From Candidatus Epulonipiscium sp. (lineage in GTDB: Bacteria; Bacillota; Clostridia; Lachnospirales; Cellulosilyticaceae): a stretch of 41,915 bases of DNA. The stretch's first letter is position 1, and every line of letters starts with the position of its first letter. The notes below the pieces were generated by a model. That model did not search any database. It saw only the letters and a list, made by a program, of their open reading frames with translations, and was not told the origin of the DNA. The stretch covers positions 1-41,915 of the forward strand of contig JAAYSX010000095.1 of the NCBI GenBank assembly GCA_012518255.1. Reading direction: 5' to 3'. A program made the position numbers and the translations under genes. Of the stretch, positions 16,941 to 25,895 are shown one piece after another.

Positions 16941-18707
16941 TTACCTAAAAGATATTGTATTAAATATCTCTACTGTTGAGTCATATACTGTCTGCCCTAC
17001 TTTTCTATTGAACTCTGCTGACTTAAGCTTAGCTGCATCCCCTGAGTTGGTCATAAATCCCGTTTCAATAAGAACTGCTGGCATATTTGTTTGATTAAGA
17101 ACGATAAGGCCTGGTCTTGGTTTTGTTCCCCTATTATTAGTACCTAAATTTTTAACCATATTTCTTTGAATTATCTCTGCCGCCTGCTTGCTTTTCGGGT
17201 CTTTGGTGGAATAAAGTACTTCTGTCCCATTGGCCGTTGGAATGCCGGTAACTGAATTATTATGGAAACTTATAAAAAGATCCGCTCCTATGTCATTAGC
17301 AAGCTTTGCCCTACTTGGATTGGAAGGATAAGTATCATTATCCCTTGTTATATAAACTTTAATATTAGGGTCATTTTCTAGTAATCTATATGCATGCATA
17401 CCCTGCTCAAAGTTAAGGTTTTTCTCTACTAGTCCATTGGCTGATGCTCCCGGATCACTTCCACCATGGCCAAAGTCTAATACTACAATTTTATCGTATC
17501 TTTCTCTTGGTTGCATAAATAATATTTTGATATCATCCCCATCATTTACTATTTCATATGCCCTAATTTTCTTCTCAAAAATAGTAATTTGGGTATTTCC
17601 TCCACTTGTGGCTACAACTATTCTATCTATAGTGCTACTAGCAATATTTAGAGTCTGATTTTTATAAAGATTACTATGGTTACCTGGCAAGGTTATAGTT
17701 GTTTTTAGGTTTCTATAGTCATTATTAATCTTTATATTATTAGTTGTCATTCCTGGTGCTTTTTTAAGCACTAGAGCCTCTCTTGGGCTATTTGTATATC
17801 TTAAGTTATCCCCACCCACATTTTCAGGGTTTACAGGTGGAGCTGGCCTATCTCCTTTTATACTTACATTTATTTCTTTTTTACTAGGTGAAAGATCTAC
17901 CTTGACCTTACCTTCTCTCTTAAGGTCAAATACCACCCTTGTAGTTTCGGGAGTAAACTGGCTTGTCCTAACTCTCTCTACATAGGGGTTGTCACCTAGT
18001 GTAAAGTTAGACTGTAATGAATTTTTAGTATTATTAATATCAACAACCACTTTACCTGTTTGTGTAAAATGAGTGTATGACTTTAAGGGTTCCTTTAAAT
18101 ATATAGTATATATTGATGTTCCATCGTTTTCATTTCTTACTTTAACTTCCCTAGCCTCTGTAATATGTTTAGGGGCTACTGGCTTGTCTTCTGGATTTTC
18201 CTCTGGCTGGATTGGTGAAGTTGTTGTAGGCTGATTAATTTTAATATGCCTACTATCATCATTCCAATCTACTACAAAATCTAAGGTTTCTCCTATAAAT
18301 CTAATAGGTAACATTAGGGTATTATTAATTATTTTAGGGGGAGCATCTAATTTTTCCATTTTCCCCTCTACCCATGCATTTTCACTATTTACCTCTAGCA
18401 CAATTAATTTGTTTTCAAAGTTAACATATGCCTTTTTCTCTACTTCTTTCCATTCAACTAATGCCCCCATTGGTTCGAAAACTCCCCTGGTTGGCACTAA
18501 AGTTCTGCCTCCTATTTGTACTGGTGGCATTTCCATATCTATCTTTTTATTATTTACTTCAAGTGTTATTGGTGGTTTATCATATATATGCTGCTTTCCA
18601 TCATATGTAAGTGTTCTTGGACTAGCATGTAAAGTTGTAGCTGGTTTTATCATTTGTAAGGATAGGATACATGTTAAAACTAAAGCTTTTTTGATAAATT
18701 TCTTCAT
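16941..18707 (-). CDS. Secreted N-acetylmuramoyl-L-alanine amidase with stalk and AMIN domains
   Basis: 588-residue cell-wall hydrolase. Residues 1-29 form a signal peptide. A copper amine oxidase N-terminal-like stalk domain follows (about 45-155), with two repeats of the pattern TLVPTR...W and MLPIRFIGE...VDW. AMIN-type domains come next (about 185-285 and possibly 320-405), which position such enzymes on peptidoglycan. The catalytic Amidase_3 domain (about 408-585) has zinc ligands His414, Glu428 and His482 and catalytic Glu548 in LIETGFMTN, so it should be active. The enzyme cuts the amide bond between MurNAc and L-alanine. The ATG at 18707 has AGGAGG. It is a single gene with its own terminator. 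A role in daughter-cell separation, growth or sporulation cannot be told from sequence. Confidence 0.94.
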   Translation of the reverse strand: MKKFIKKALVLTCILSLQMIKPATTLHASPRTLTYDGKQHIYDKPPITLEVNNKKIDMEMPPVQIGGRTLVPTRGVFEPMGALVEWKEVEKKAYVNFENKLIVLEVNSENAWVEGKMEKLDAPPKIINNTLMLPIRFIGETLDFVVDWNDDSRHIKINQPTTTSPIQPEENPEDKPVAPKHITEAREVKVRNENDGTSIYTIYLKEPLKSYTHFTQTGKVVVDINNTKNSLQSNFTLGDNPYVERVRTSQFTPETTRVVFDLKREGKVKVDLSPSKKEINVSIKGDRPAPPVNPENVGGDNLRYTNSPREALVLKKAPGMTTNNIKINNDYRNLKTTITLPGNHSNLYKNQTLNIASSTIDRIVVATSGGNTQITIFEKKIRAYEIVNDGDDIKILFMQPRERYDKIVVLDFGHGGSDPGASANGLVEKNLNFEQGMHAYRLLENDPNIKVYITRDNDTYPSNPSRAKLANDIGADLFISFHNNSVTGIPTANGTEVLYSTKDPKSKQAAEIIQRNMVKNLGTNNRGTKPRPGLIVLNQTNMPAVLIETGFMTNSGDAAKLKSAEFNRKVGQTVYDSTVEIFNTISFR

Positions 18708-18819
18708 TTCACTTCCTCCTATATTAATTTCTGTAATAATTTCAACCTTAGTATATCAGATTTTGTCTAGGAGCACAAAGACTAAAAACACCATAAAATG
18801 ATATATTTATACTCAAACA

Positions 18820-18873
18820 TAAAAATACAGCACAACTAAATAGCTTTAATGAAGCTATTATTTAGTCATGCTG
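18820..18873 (-). terminator. Long imperfect terminator of the adh-gatCAB operon
   Basis: Nested stems CAGC/GCTG, ACTAAAT/ATTTAGT and AGCTT/AAGCT with small internal loops, followed on the minus strand by TATTTTTAT. It lies about 85 bases behind the last gene of the operon. Confidence 0.65.
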
Positions 18874-18957
18874 CTAGATATACTGCTTATTTATATGTTT
18901 TTATCTTTTATTTTCTTTTTTTATGCTTATTTGCGTTATATAAATGTTACCCAATTG

Positions 18958-19464
18958 TTACACAATGTTAACATTTAACTCTTCAAAAACTTCTTCCAGT
19001 AGCTGCCTTTTCTTATTACTTGTAATAAGGGATAATTTTTTATCCTTCTTTCCCTTTGTATAATGTAGGCTTATCCTATAGCTAATTAAGTGTTTTTTTA
19101 TTTTACATTTCTTAATTTCGCCTATATCTACAACATCTTGGGGTGTATATAGCTTCCTGTCAACAAGGATTAGGATTTGTGTAAACTGCATTATAGAATA
19201 TATTAGGAACATCACTATTATAATTGCATGAAGATGCCTTAATATTGGCTGATATGAATATTTGAATTTATCAAATATAGAGCTATTTATTACTAGCAAA
19301 AATATAATAATAATTGCTGAGTCACCTTCCCTATCCCTAATAATAAGCTTGTTTTCCTCATTCCTTAGTTTGCTTATTTGCCATATATATCTGACCCGCA
19401 TTAGGCTTAAGAATGCAGTTAAGATTATTAACATTTTAACTAGGGGATCTAAGTACTTTGACAT
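18958..19464 (-). CDS. Unknown small membrane protein following gatB
   Basis: 168 residues; family not recognised. Three hydrophobic segments (about 8-25, 49-64, 79-101) are followed by a basic, soluble C-terminal part (about 104-168) with the alternating pattern of a beta-rich unit and a final amphipathic helix, KKRQLLEEVFEELN. That layout recalls small membrane proteins with a PH-like cytoplasmic domain, but this is only a resemblance. The ATG at 19464 touches the gatB TAG stop with no gap, so its expression must be tied to gatB; the site AAAGGAAA inside gatB is weak. It is AT-rich with many Ile and Lys. No link with amidotransferase function can be shown. Confidence 0.75.
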   Translation of the reverse strand: MSKYLDPLVKMLIILTAFLSLMRVRYIWQISKLRNEENKLIIRDREGDSAIIIIFLLVINSSIFDKFKYSYQPILRHLHAIIIVMFLIYSIMQFTQILILVDRKLYTPQDVVDIGEIKKCKIKKHLISYRISLHYTKGKKDKKLSLITSNKKRQLLEEVFEELNVNIV

Positions 19465-20907
19465 CTATTCCATTTCCTTTAGCATATTTACTAATATTTC
19501 ATTTACCTTTTGTGGATTTGCCTTGCCCCTAGTCTTCTTCATCATTTGCCCCATTAAGGCTTTAAGAGCCCTTTTGTTGCCACCTAGGTAGTCTTTTACT
19601 GATTGTTCATTACTATCTAATACCTCTTTGGCCATTTCTATTAGGGCATCATCATCATTTATTTGTTTTAAACCTTTCTCTTCAACTATTGCCTCTGGGT
19701 TCTTACCTGTTTTCCACATCTCTTCAAAAACCTGCTTAGCAATATTGTTACTTATGGTTCCTGCATCAATAAGCTTAATCATTTCACCTAGTAGCCTTGC
19801 TTCAAATGGTATAGCAGCTTCTTCTTTTTCAGTTTCGTCTAATAGCCGGAAGATTTCCCTCATAATCCAGTTAGCAACTTCTTTAGGATTATTGCAAGTT
19901 TCTACTGCATCCTCAAAGAATTTAGCAATTTTTTGCGATTCTACTAGTTGCCCTGCATCATAATCATTTAGATCATATTCTTCCATATACCTTGCTTTTT
20001 TAGCATTTGCAAGTTCTGGCAAGCTCTTGCCTATGTTTTCTATATATTGATCTTCTAATATTACAGGCCTAAGGTCCTCATCCCTAAAATAGCGATAGTC
20101 TGCAGCCTCCCCCTTAGTTCTCATAGATACTGTAGTCTGGGAAGCTTCGTCCCACCTTCTTGTTTCCTGAATAACTTCACCACCAGCTTCTATAAGATCA
20201 ATTTGCCTTTTTGTTTCAGCTTCAATGGATTTTACTACATTACTAAATGAGTTTAGGTTTTTCATTTCTGTTCTTGTTCCAAGTTCTTTGTCCCCTTTTT
20301 TACGGACTGAAATGTTAACATCTGTCCTAAAGGAGCCCTCATTCATTTTGCAGTCTGATACTCCTATATATATAAATATATTTCTTAAGGTCTCAAGGTA
20401 AGCCCTTGCTTCTTGAGCTGAATTAATATCTGGTTCTGATACTGTTTCAATAAGGGGAACACCGCAGCGGTTATAGTCAATAAGTGAGCCGTCCTGGTCA
20501 TGGGTTAGCTTACCTGTATCTTCTTCAAGGTGTATCCTTGTAATCCCTATTCTCTTTATCTTATCTTCTACTTCTATATCAATATGCCCATCATAGCAAA
20601 GTGGTAATTTATCCTGAGTAACTTGATAGCCTTTAGCAAGGTCTGGATAAAAATAATTCTTTCTATCTTGGTAGCTATATTTATTAATGGAACAATTAGT
20701 TGCAAGCCCTGCCCTAACTCCATATTCCACTACTTTTTCATTTAATACCGGCATGGCACCTGGCATGCCCACACAAACTGGGCAGCAGTGGGTATTTTCT
20801 TCTCCGCCAAATTTAGTTGTGCAACTGCAAAATGCCTTTGTATTGGTAGATAGCTCAGTGTGTACTTCTATCCCAATAACCGTTTCATAATTTGAATATA
20901 TACTCAT
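19465..20907 (-). CDS. gatB: Asp/Glu-tRNA(Asn/Gln) amidotransferase subunit B
   Basis: 480 residues, normal length. GatB carries the kinase/transamidase site that phosphorylates Glu on mischarged Glu-tRNA(Gln) (or Asp on Asp-tRNA(Asn)) and adds the ammonia delivered from GatA. The cradle domain starts with ETVIGIEVHTEL and has the zinc cysteines CSCTTKFGGEENTHCCPVCVGMPG, then YFYPDLAKGYQ. The helical and YqeY-like tail domains (about 325-480) bind the tRNA. The ATG at 20907 has GAAGGTG upstream and lies 16 bases after gatA. With two tRNA-Gln genes in the same window, the transamidation route to Gln-tRNA is expected. Confidence 0.97.
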   Translation of the reverse strand: MSIYSNYETVIGIEVHTELSTNTKAFCSCTTKFGGEENTHCCPVCVGMPGAMPVLNEKVVEYGVRAGLATNCSINKYSYQDRKNYFYPDLAKGYQVTQDKLPLCYDGHIDIEVEDKIKRIGITRIHLEEDTGKLTHDQDGSLIDYNRCGVPLIETVSEPDINSAQEARAYLETLRNIFIYIGVSDCKMNEGSFRTDVNISVRKKGDKELGTRTEMKNLNSFSNVVKSIEAETKRQIDLIEAGGEVIQETRRWDEASQTTVSMRTKGEAADYRYFRDEDLRPVILEDQYIENIGKSLPELANAKKARYMEEYDLNDYDAGQLVESQKIAKFFEDAVETCNNPKEVANWIMREIFRLLDETEKEEAAIPFEARLLGEMIKLIDAGTISNNIAKQVFEEMWKTGKNPEAIVEEKGLKQINDDDALIEMAKEVLDSNEQSVKDYLGGNKRALKALMGQMMKKTRGKANPQKVNEILVNMLKEME

Positions 20908-20923
20908 CTTTTCACCTTCTATA

Positions 20924-22384
20924 TTATAGTTTTGGTCTTTGATCTTTAAAATCTGTAGCTTGTTCTAATGTATAGGCTACCCTTAGTATTGTTTCTTCTT
21001 TAAATTCTCCTGCAATTAACTGCATACCTATTGGAAGCCCGTCCTTATCAAAGCCACATGGAAGTGACATAGCCGGCACTCCTGCAATATTAGCATTAAT
21101 TGTGCATATATCATTTAAGTAGTCTTTGACTGGGTCTTCCTGTTTTTGTCCTATCTTAAGGGCTGTTGTTGGCATTGTAGGTGCTATAATAACATCATAG
21201 TCTTCTAAGACCTTATTATGTTCTTCCTTAATAAGCTTGGCTGTTTCAAGAGCTTTTTTATAGTAACTATCATAATTAGCTGCGCTTAGTACAAAAGTAC
21301 CTAAGATAATACGGCGCTTTACTTCTGCTCCAAATCCTTCTCCTCTTGAGTTACTATATAGGCTTTCTACATCTGTATAGTCTTTAGCACGGTGGCCATA
21401 AGCAACCCCATCTAGTCTAGCCAAATTAGATGATGCCTCAGCGCAGGCTATAATATAATAGGCTGGCAAGGAATGTTTAATAAGGGGCATAGATATCTCT
21501 TCCACAACTGCTCCCATATCTTCTAGTTTTTTGGTAGAGGCTAATACTGCCTCTTTTACTTCCTGGTTAAAACCTTCCCCAAAATACTCTTTAGGCAAGG
21601 CTATGCGAAGACCCTTAACGTCCTCGGTAAGCGCCTTTGTATAATCAGGATATTCCATATTAATAGATGTAGAATCCTTAGGATCATGACCTGTTATTGC
21701 ATTTAGCACTAAGGCCATATCTTTTACATCTTTGGTAATGGGAGATGTTTGGTCAAAAGATGAGGCATAGGATACTACCCCATAGTTAGAAACTAGCCCC
21801 TTGCTCGGTTTAAGCCCAACTAGGTTACAACTTGATGCTGGTTGCCTAATAGAGCCTCCCGTATCTGTGCCAATAGAAAAAACTGATTCCCCTGCTGCAA
21901 CTGCTGCTGCACTTCCCCCAGAGCTTCCCCCCGGTCCCCTTTCTAGGTCCCATGGATTATGGCTTGGGAAGAAATATGAATTTTCGGTACTTCCCCCCAT
22001 GGCAAATTCATCCATATTTAGCTTACCAATTATAATGGCTCCTGCATCTTCTAGTTTTTCTACTACAGTTGCACTATAAGGTGGGATAAAATCTTCTAAC
22101 ATACGGGATGCACATGTTGTTTTTAAACCCTTTGTGCAAATATTGTCTTTAATACCTATTGGTATACCTGCTAACCTAGAAAGTTCTTCACCTTTTTCTA
22201 GTTTAGCATCTATCTCTTCAGCCTTCTCAAGGGCCCCTTCTTTATCAAGACTAATATAAGCCTTAACCTTATCATCAACTGCTTCTATTCTTTCAAAATA
22301 AGCTTCTATTAATTCTACGCTTGTAACTTCTTTGTTTCTAAGCATAGTAGCAAGCTCATCTGCTGTTTTTGTAAATAAGTGCAT
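20924..22384 (-). CDS. gatA: Asp/Glu-tRNA(Asn/Gln) amidotransferase subunit A
   Basis: 486-residue amidase-signature glutaminase that releases ammonia from glutamine and passes it to GatB. The Ser-cisSer-Lys triad is complete: Lys79 in GIPIGIKDN, Ser154 in GGSSGGSA and Ser178 in DTGGSIRQ, the same numbering as Staphylococcus GatA. The ATG at 22384 has AGGAGG upstream. It follows gatC by 14 bases. Confidence 0.98.
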   Translation of the reverse strand: MHLFTKTADELATMLRNKEVTSVELIEAYFERIEAVDDKVKAYISLDKEGALEKAEEIDAKLEKGEELSRLAGIPIGIKDNICTKGLKTTCASRMLEDFIPPYSATVVEKLEDAGAIIIGKLNMDEFAMGGSTENSYFFPSHNPWDLERGPGGSSGGSAAAVAAGESVFSIGTDTGGSIRQPASSCNLVGLKPSKGLVSNYGVVSYASSFDQTSPITKDVKDMALVLNAITGHDPKDSTSINMEYPDYTKALTEDVKGLRIALPKEYFGEGFNQEVKEAVLASTKKLEDMGAVVEEISMPLIKHSLPAYYIIACAEASSNLARLDGVAYGHRAKDYTDVESLYSNSRGEGFGAEVKRRIILGTFVLSAANYDSYYKKALETAKLIKEEHNKVLEDYDVIIAPTMPTTALKIGQKQEDPVKDYLNDICTINANIAGVPAMSLPCGFDKDGLPIGMQLIAGEFKEETILRVAYTLEQATDFKDQRPKL

Positions 22385-22398
22385 AACTTTCCTCCTGT

Positions 22399-22686
22399 TT
22401 ACTCTACTATTTGTGGTACAAAGAAGCAGCCTTCTTTTTGCTCTGGCGCATTTGCAAGAAGTTCTTCTTTTGCCATAGATGGTTTAACTTCATCTTTTCT
22501 TAACACATTGTATACATTAGTATCCCTATCTTCAAGGTCTATACTACTTGTATCTAGGCCTTGCAGTTCTTCTGCAAAGCTAACCATCTTATCTAGGTCT
22601 TTAGCAAATTCTTCTGCCTCACTTTCTGTAAGGCTTAAGTGGGCTAACCCAGCTAATTTTAAAACGTCTTTCTTATTAAGTCCCAT
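22399..22686 (-). CDS. gatC: Asp/Glu-tRNA(Asn/Gln) amidotransferase subunit C
   Basis: 95 residues, normal for GatC, which wraps around and stabilises the GatA-GatB pair. Family features: LKLAGLAHLSLTESEAEEF near the N-terminus, LDKMVSFAEELQGLDTS, and a C-terminal FFVPQIVE. The ATG at 22686 has GGAGAG, which lies within the last codons of the upstream alcohol dehydrogenase gene; the two genes are one base apart, so translation is coupled. Confidence 0.96.
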   Translation of the reverse strand: MGLNKKDVLKLAGLAHLSLTESEAEEFAKDLDKMVSFAEELQGLDTSSIDLEDRDTNVYNVLRKDEVKPSMAKEELLANAPEQKEGCFFVPQIVE

Positions 22687-22687
22687 A

Positions 22688-23875
22688 TTACTCTCCTTCT
22701 TCTAGGGATTTATCCCCTGCTATTTCTAGTATTGCCATAATATCTTCCTCATCTAGTGGTAAAAACTGACCTATAGGCCCGTTTTCGGCGCCTTTTTTGG
22801 CCATTTCTTCAATCCTATCTAAAGGAATATTGGCATCATTTAATCTTACAGGCATATTTATAGATTTAAAAAACTCTTCTGTACGTCTTATACCCTCTAG
22901 TGCAGTCTCTTCCATATTAAATGGGTTAATGTCTACATTCCATACCCTGTTAGCATATTGAACGAATCTTGGAATATCATGCTTATATACATATTTCATC
23001 CAGGCTGGAAAAACTATGGCAAGTCCTGCCCCATGTGCAATGTCATATATACCCCCAAGTTCATGCTGGATACCGTGGCTTGCCCAATCCCCAATCCTAC
23101 CAGTATCCAAAAGATTGTTATGCGCTAGTGTTCCTGCCCACATAATCTCTGCCCTAGCATCATATCCATTAGGATCATTCAAGACCTTAGGAGCGTTGTC
23201 TATAATAGTTTTCATAACGGCTTCGCACATTCTATCTGTAAGTTCTACATTGGGAACGTTTGTAAAGTAACGCTCTAAGACATGGGCAAACATATCTGAT
23301 AGTCCACATGATGTTTGATATGGTGGCAGGGTATAGGTAAGGACAGGGTTCATAATTGCAAACTTAGGCCTTAAGATATCTGCGCCTGCTGATTTCTTAT
23401 AGCCGCCATCTTCGTTAGTTACAACTGTACCTGTGCTAGATTCACTTCCTGCTGCCGGAATAGTTAGGACAACTCCCACTGGTAGAGCTTCTTCTATCTG
23501 CGCCTTTCCCGTAAAGAAGTCCCATACATCTCCTTCATATAAGACTCCTGCTGAAATAGCTTTGGCTGAATCTATTACACTGCCACCGCCTACAGCTAAT
23601 ACAGAATCTATCTTCTCATCTTTACATAGTTTAATACCTTCTCTTACTAGGCTTAATCTTGGGTTAGGCATAACTCCTCCAAGTTCCACAACTTCAATAT
23701 CTGCTTCCTTAAGGGCCTTTATTACAGTATCGTATAATCCACTTCTTTTTATACTTCCCCCTCCATAATGGAGTAGCACCTTATTACCAAGACCTGACAT
23801 CTCTTTGCCTACAAGGGATTCTGTGTCTTTTCCGAATATTATTTTTGTAGTGTTTTGGTATACAAAGTTTTCCAT
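22688..23875 (-). CDS. Iron-containing alcohol dehydrogenase (butanol dehydrogenase/YqhD type)
   Basis: 395-residue group III alcohol dehydrogenase. The nucleotide-binding GGGSVIDSAKAI is at about 96-107, and metal ligands Asp194, His198, His267 and His281 match those of YqhD in position. The N-terminal HYGGGSIKRSG resembles the cofactor loop of NADPH-preferring YqhD/BDH enzymes. It likely reduces short-chain aldehydes to alcohols in fermentation or detoxification; the substrate cannot be told. The ATG at 23875 has AAGGAGG. It lies 17 bases after a HAD phosphatase gene and one base before gatC, an unusual operon partner for gatCAB. Confidence 0.94.
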   Translation of the reverse strand: MENFVYQNTTKIIFGKDTESLVGKEMSGLGNKVLLHYGGGSIKRSGLYDTVIKALKEADIEVVELGGVMPNPRLSLVREGIKLCKDEKIDSVLAVGGGSVIDSAKAISAGVLYEGDVWDFFTGKAQIEEALPVGVVLTIPAAGSESSTGTVVTNEDGGYKKSAGADILRPKFAIMNPVLTYTLPPYQTSCGLSDMFAHVLERYFTNVPNVELTDRMCEAVMKTIIDNAPKVLNDPNGYDARAEIMWAGTLAHNNLLDTGRIGDWASHGIQHELGGIYDIAHGAGLAIVFPAWMKYVYKHDIPRFVQYANRVWNVDINPFNMEETALEGIRRTEEFFKSINMPVRLNDANIPLDRIEEMAKKGAENGPIGQFLPLDEEDIMAILEIAGDKSLEEGE

Positions 23876-23892
23876 AATTATATGCCTCCTTA

Positions 23893-24669
23893 TTATTTAA
23901 ATAATCCTAGTTTTTCACAGGCTTTCCATATACCATCATCCATGTTTGATGTGGTAATATAATCTGCAACTTCTTTTAATCCATCTATGGCATTACCCAT
24001 GGCTACACCACATCCAACATAGGATATCATCTCCATATCATTTAGCGCATCTCCAAAGGCATAGGAGTTTTCTATCTTAAAGCCACCTACTTCAAGCATC
24101 TTCCTTATACCTACTGCCTTAGATAATCTCCTATCCGTTGCATCCATCCCCAGTTCATGGAATCTTATAAATTCCAGGTTAGGATGTGCTTCCTTATAGA
24201 AATTGTCATATTCTTCCTCACTATAAATCACAATTTGATTTATAGGCCTATCAAGATGTAGATTTTTTTCAACCTTAGGATAATCTAAATCAAGAGCCCT
24301 TGTACAACTAGTAATAGATGGGTGATTTTCATCTAGCACCCATATATCATTATGGGTCATAAATGCTGCAGAGTGCTCATATTTTCTTACTGTATCTACT
24401 AAATTAAGGACTTCATCCTGATCCAAGGCTTGTAGGAAGATCTCCTTCCCTTCAAATATAGCATAAGAACCATTTATGGCCACATATGAATTAATGTTTA
24501 ACTCCCTAGCCGCCCACTCCATATCACTAGGCCCCCTGCCAGTAGCTATTGCAGTGTAGATGCCATTTTCTTGTAGCCTAAAAATAGCTTCCTTAGTTGA
24601 CTTTGGGATTTTCTTATAATCATCTAAAACTGTACCATCTAAGTCAAAAAATACAATCTTTCTATCCAC
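23893..24669 (-). CDS. Cof-type HAD-superfamily phosphatase
   Basis: 258-residue HAD-IIB hydrolase, cytoplasmic. Motif I FFDLDGTVLDD gives the nucleophile Asp9 and acid/base Asp11, motif II is the ATGRG region, motif III the lysine in SKAVGIRKM, and motif IV FGDALNDMEM. The C2-type cap (about 80-185) fits the Cof family, which dephosphorylates sugar phosphates and cofactors such as FMN or PLP intermediates; the substrate is unknown. The start is GTG at 24669 with AAAGGGA upstream; a nearby ATG is out of frame. It lies 35 bases after cobD and 17 before the alcohol dehydrogenase. Whether it belongs functionally with cobD is open; the missing alpha-ribazole phosphatase is only a weak possibility. 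Confidence 0.9.
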   Translation of the reverse strand: MDRKIVFFDLDGTVLDDYKKIPKSTKEAIFRLQENGIYTAIATGRGPSDMEWAARELNINSYVAINGSYAIFEGKEIFLQALDQDEVLNLVDTVRKYEHSAAFMTHNDIWVLDENHPSITSCTRALDLDYPKVEKNLHLDRPINQIVIYSEEEYDNFYKEAHPNLEFIRFHELGMDATDRRLSKAVGIRKMLEVGGFKIENSYAFGDALNDMEMISYVGCGVAMGNAIDGLKEVADYITTSNMDDGIWKACEKLGLFK

Positions 24670-24704
24670 ATTTGTTCCCTTTCTAGTCTTTATTTATATT
24701 TTAA

Positions 24705-25781
24705 TCATATATCTAGTATATCATATCTTTCCAGTTTTTCTATTAGGATCTCATTATCTTCTCTTGCCTTAATGGCAAGCCTAACATACTCATCACCTAG
24801 GCCATTGTAATTATTACACCTTCTAATTAGGATATTTTCTTTAATTAGGTCCTGGTATAACTTCTCACCACTAATTTTATTTAACCTTACTAGGATAAAA
24901 TTAGCCTTGCTAGGGTATACCCTGTCTACCATCTTTAAGCTTCCTATTTCCTTTATAAAAGCTGGCCTTTCCTCCTCTAACCACTTCTTTGTGACCCTTA
25001 TGTACTCCTCATCCTCTAGCACATACTTTAAGGCTAACTGGGCAAATGAATTTACATTCCAGGGTATTTGCTTATCTCTCATTCGGCCATTGTAATCTTT
25101 GTCCTTGCAAATACTGTATCCTAATCTAATTCCCGGTATCCCGTAAAATTTCGTTAAAGCTCTTATAATACATATACAGGAATAGCTATTTACTAAGTCT
25201 ATTAAGCTATCATCCTTATTGCCTGTAAATTCAATAAAGGCCTCATCTATAATAACCTTCTTATTATATTTTTGGCAGTGCTTAAGTATAGGCTTAAATT
25301 TTTCTCTATCAATAAGCCCCCCATTTGGGTTATTAGGATTAGCTATTATTAGGCCCTGGGTAGCCTTAACTTTTTCAAGTAAATCTTTATAGTCTACCTC
25401 CATATCCTTATTTAACATGCTATACGCAATCTTACTTCCATTTTTTTGGGCCCTATCTTCATATTCTATAAATGCTGGGCTTACTATAGTTATACTTTCT
25501 AAGCTCCTTATAGCAATGTCTATATTTTCTCCGGCCCCATTACCAAGAACAAGGTCTTCTTCCTTGCAGTTTATAGCCCAGCTTTTATTTATATAATTGC
25601 AAATATATTGTTTTGATTCCCTGTATTTAATATCTGGGTAGACATCTAATCCTGCCAGCCCTTCTCCTATATTGGCCGTAAAACTTTCCGGCACGCCTAA
25701 AGGATTAATATTAGAACTAAAATCTATTAATTTTCTTCCCTTAAGTATTCCTTCTGTATAAATATCTCCACCATGTTCCAT
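24705..25781 (-). CDS. cobD: Threonine-phosphate decarboxylase CobD (PLP enzyme)
   Basis: 358-residue fold-type I PLP enzyme related to HisC. The opening MEHGGDIY with IDFSSNINPLG is typical of CobD, as are ANPNNPNG (about 147-154), DEAFIEF and the PLP lysine Lys211 in RALTKFYGIPGIRLGY. It makes (R)-1-amino-2-propanol phosphate from threonine phosphate, the side chain attached by CbiB, whose gene lies upstream in the same cluster. A histidinol-phosphate aminotransferase is the alternative, but the HGGD start and the neighbours favour CobD. The ATG at 25781 has AGAGGTG. A plus-strand gene separates it from cbiB, so it appears to have its own promoter. The cluster lacks cobU, cobS and cobT here. 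Confidence 0.9.
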   Translation of the reverse strand: MEHGGDIYTEGILKGRKLIDFSSNINPLGVPESFTANIGEGLAGLDVYPDIKYRESKQYICNYINKSWAINCKEEDLVLGNGAGENIDIAIRSLESITIVSPAFIEYEDRAQKNGSKIAYSMLNKDMEVDYKDLLEKVKATQGLIIANPNNPNGGLIDREKFKPILKHCQKYNKKVIIDEAFIEFTGNKDDSLIDLVNSYSCICIIRALTKFYGIPGIRLGYSICKDKDYNGRMRDKQIPWNVNSFAQLALKYVLEDEEYIRVTKKWLEEERPAFIKEIGSLKMVDRVYPSKANFILVRLNKISGEKLYQDLIKENILIRRCNNYNGLGDEYVRLAIKAREDNEILIEKLERYDILDI

Positions 25782-25817
25782 CTAATCACCTCTTCTAAAT
25801 ACGCCATCTAAAATTTT

Positions 25818-25846
25818 ATTATATTCGACAATAGCCATGCCCTTAA
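25818..25846 (-). promoter_or_regulatory. Candidate promoter of cobD
   Basis: Perfect TATAAT (25823-25818) with a 17-base spacer to a weak -35, TTAAGG (25846-25841), on the minus strand, 36 bases before the cobD ATG. It lies back to back with the plus-strand promoter at 25852-25860. Confidence 0.4.
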
Positions 25847-25851
25847 CTTTA

Positions 25852-25860
25852 TGGTATAAT
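25852..25860 (+). promoter_or_regulatory. Candidate extended -10 promoter of the secreted stalk-domain protein
   Basis: TGGTATAAT, a TGn-extended perfect -10, 35 bases ahead of the ATG at 25896. No good -35 is present. Confidence 0.5.
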
Positions 25861-25895
25861 TTCCATAATTATAAATTAAGTAAAGGAGAAGGTTT

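Noticed and set aside
24670-25895. Cobalamin riboswitch controlling cobD
   Set aside because: The B12-box sequence GCCACTG was not found on the minus strand in the short gap before cobD.
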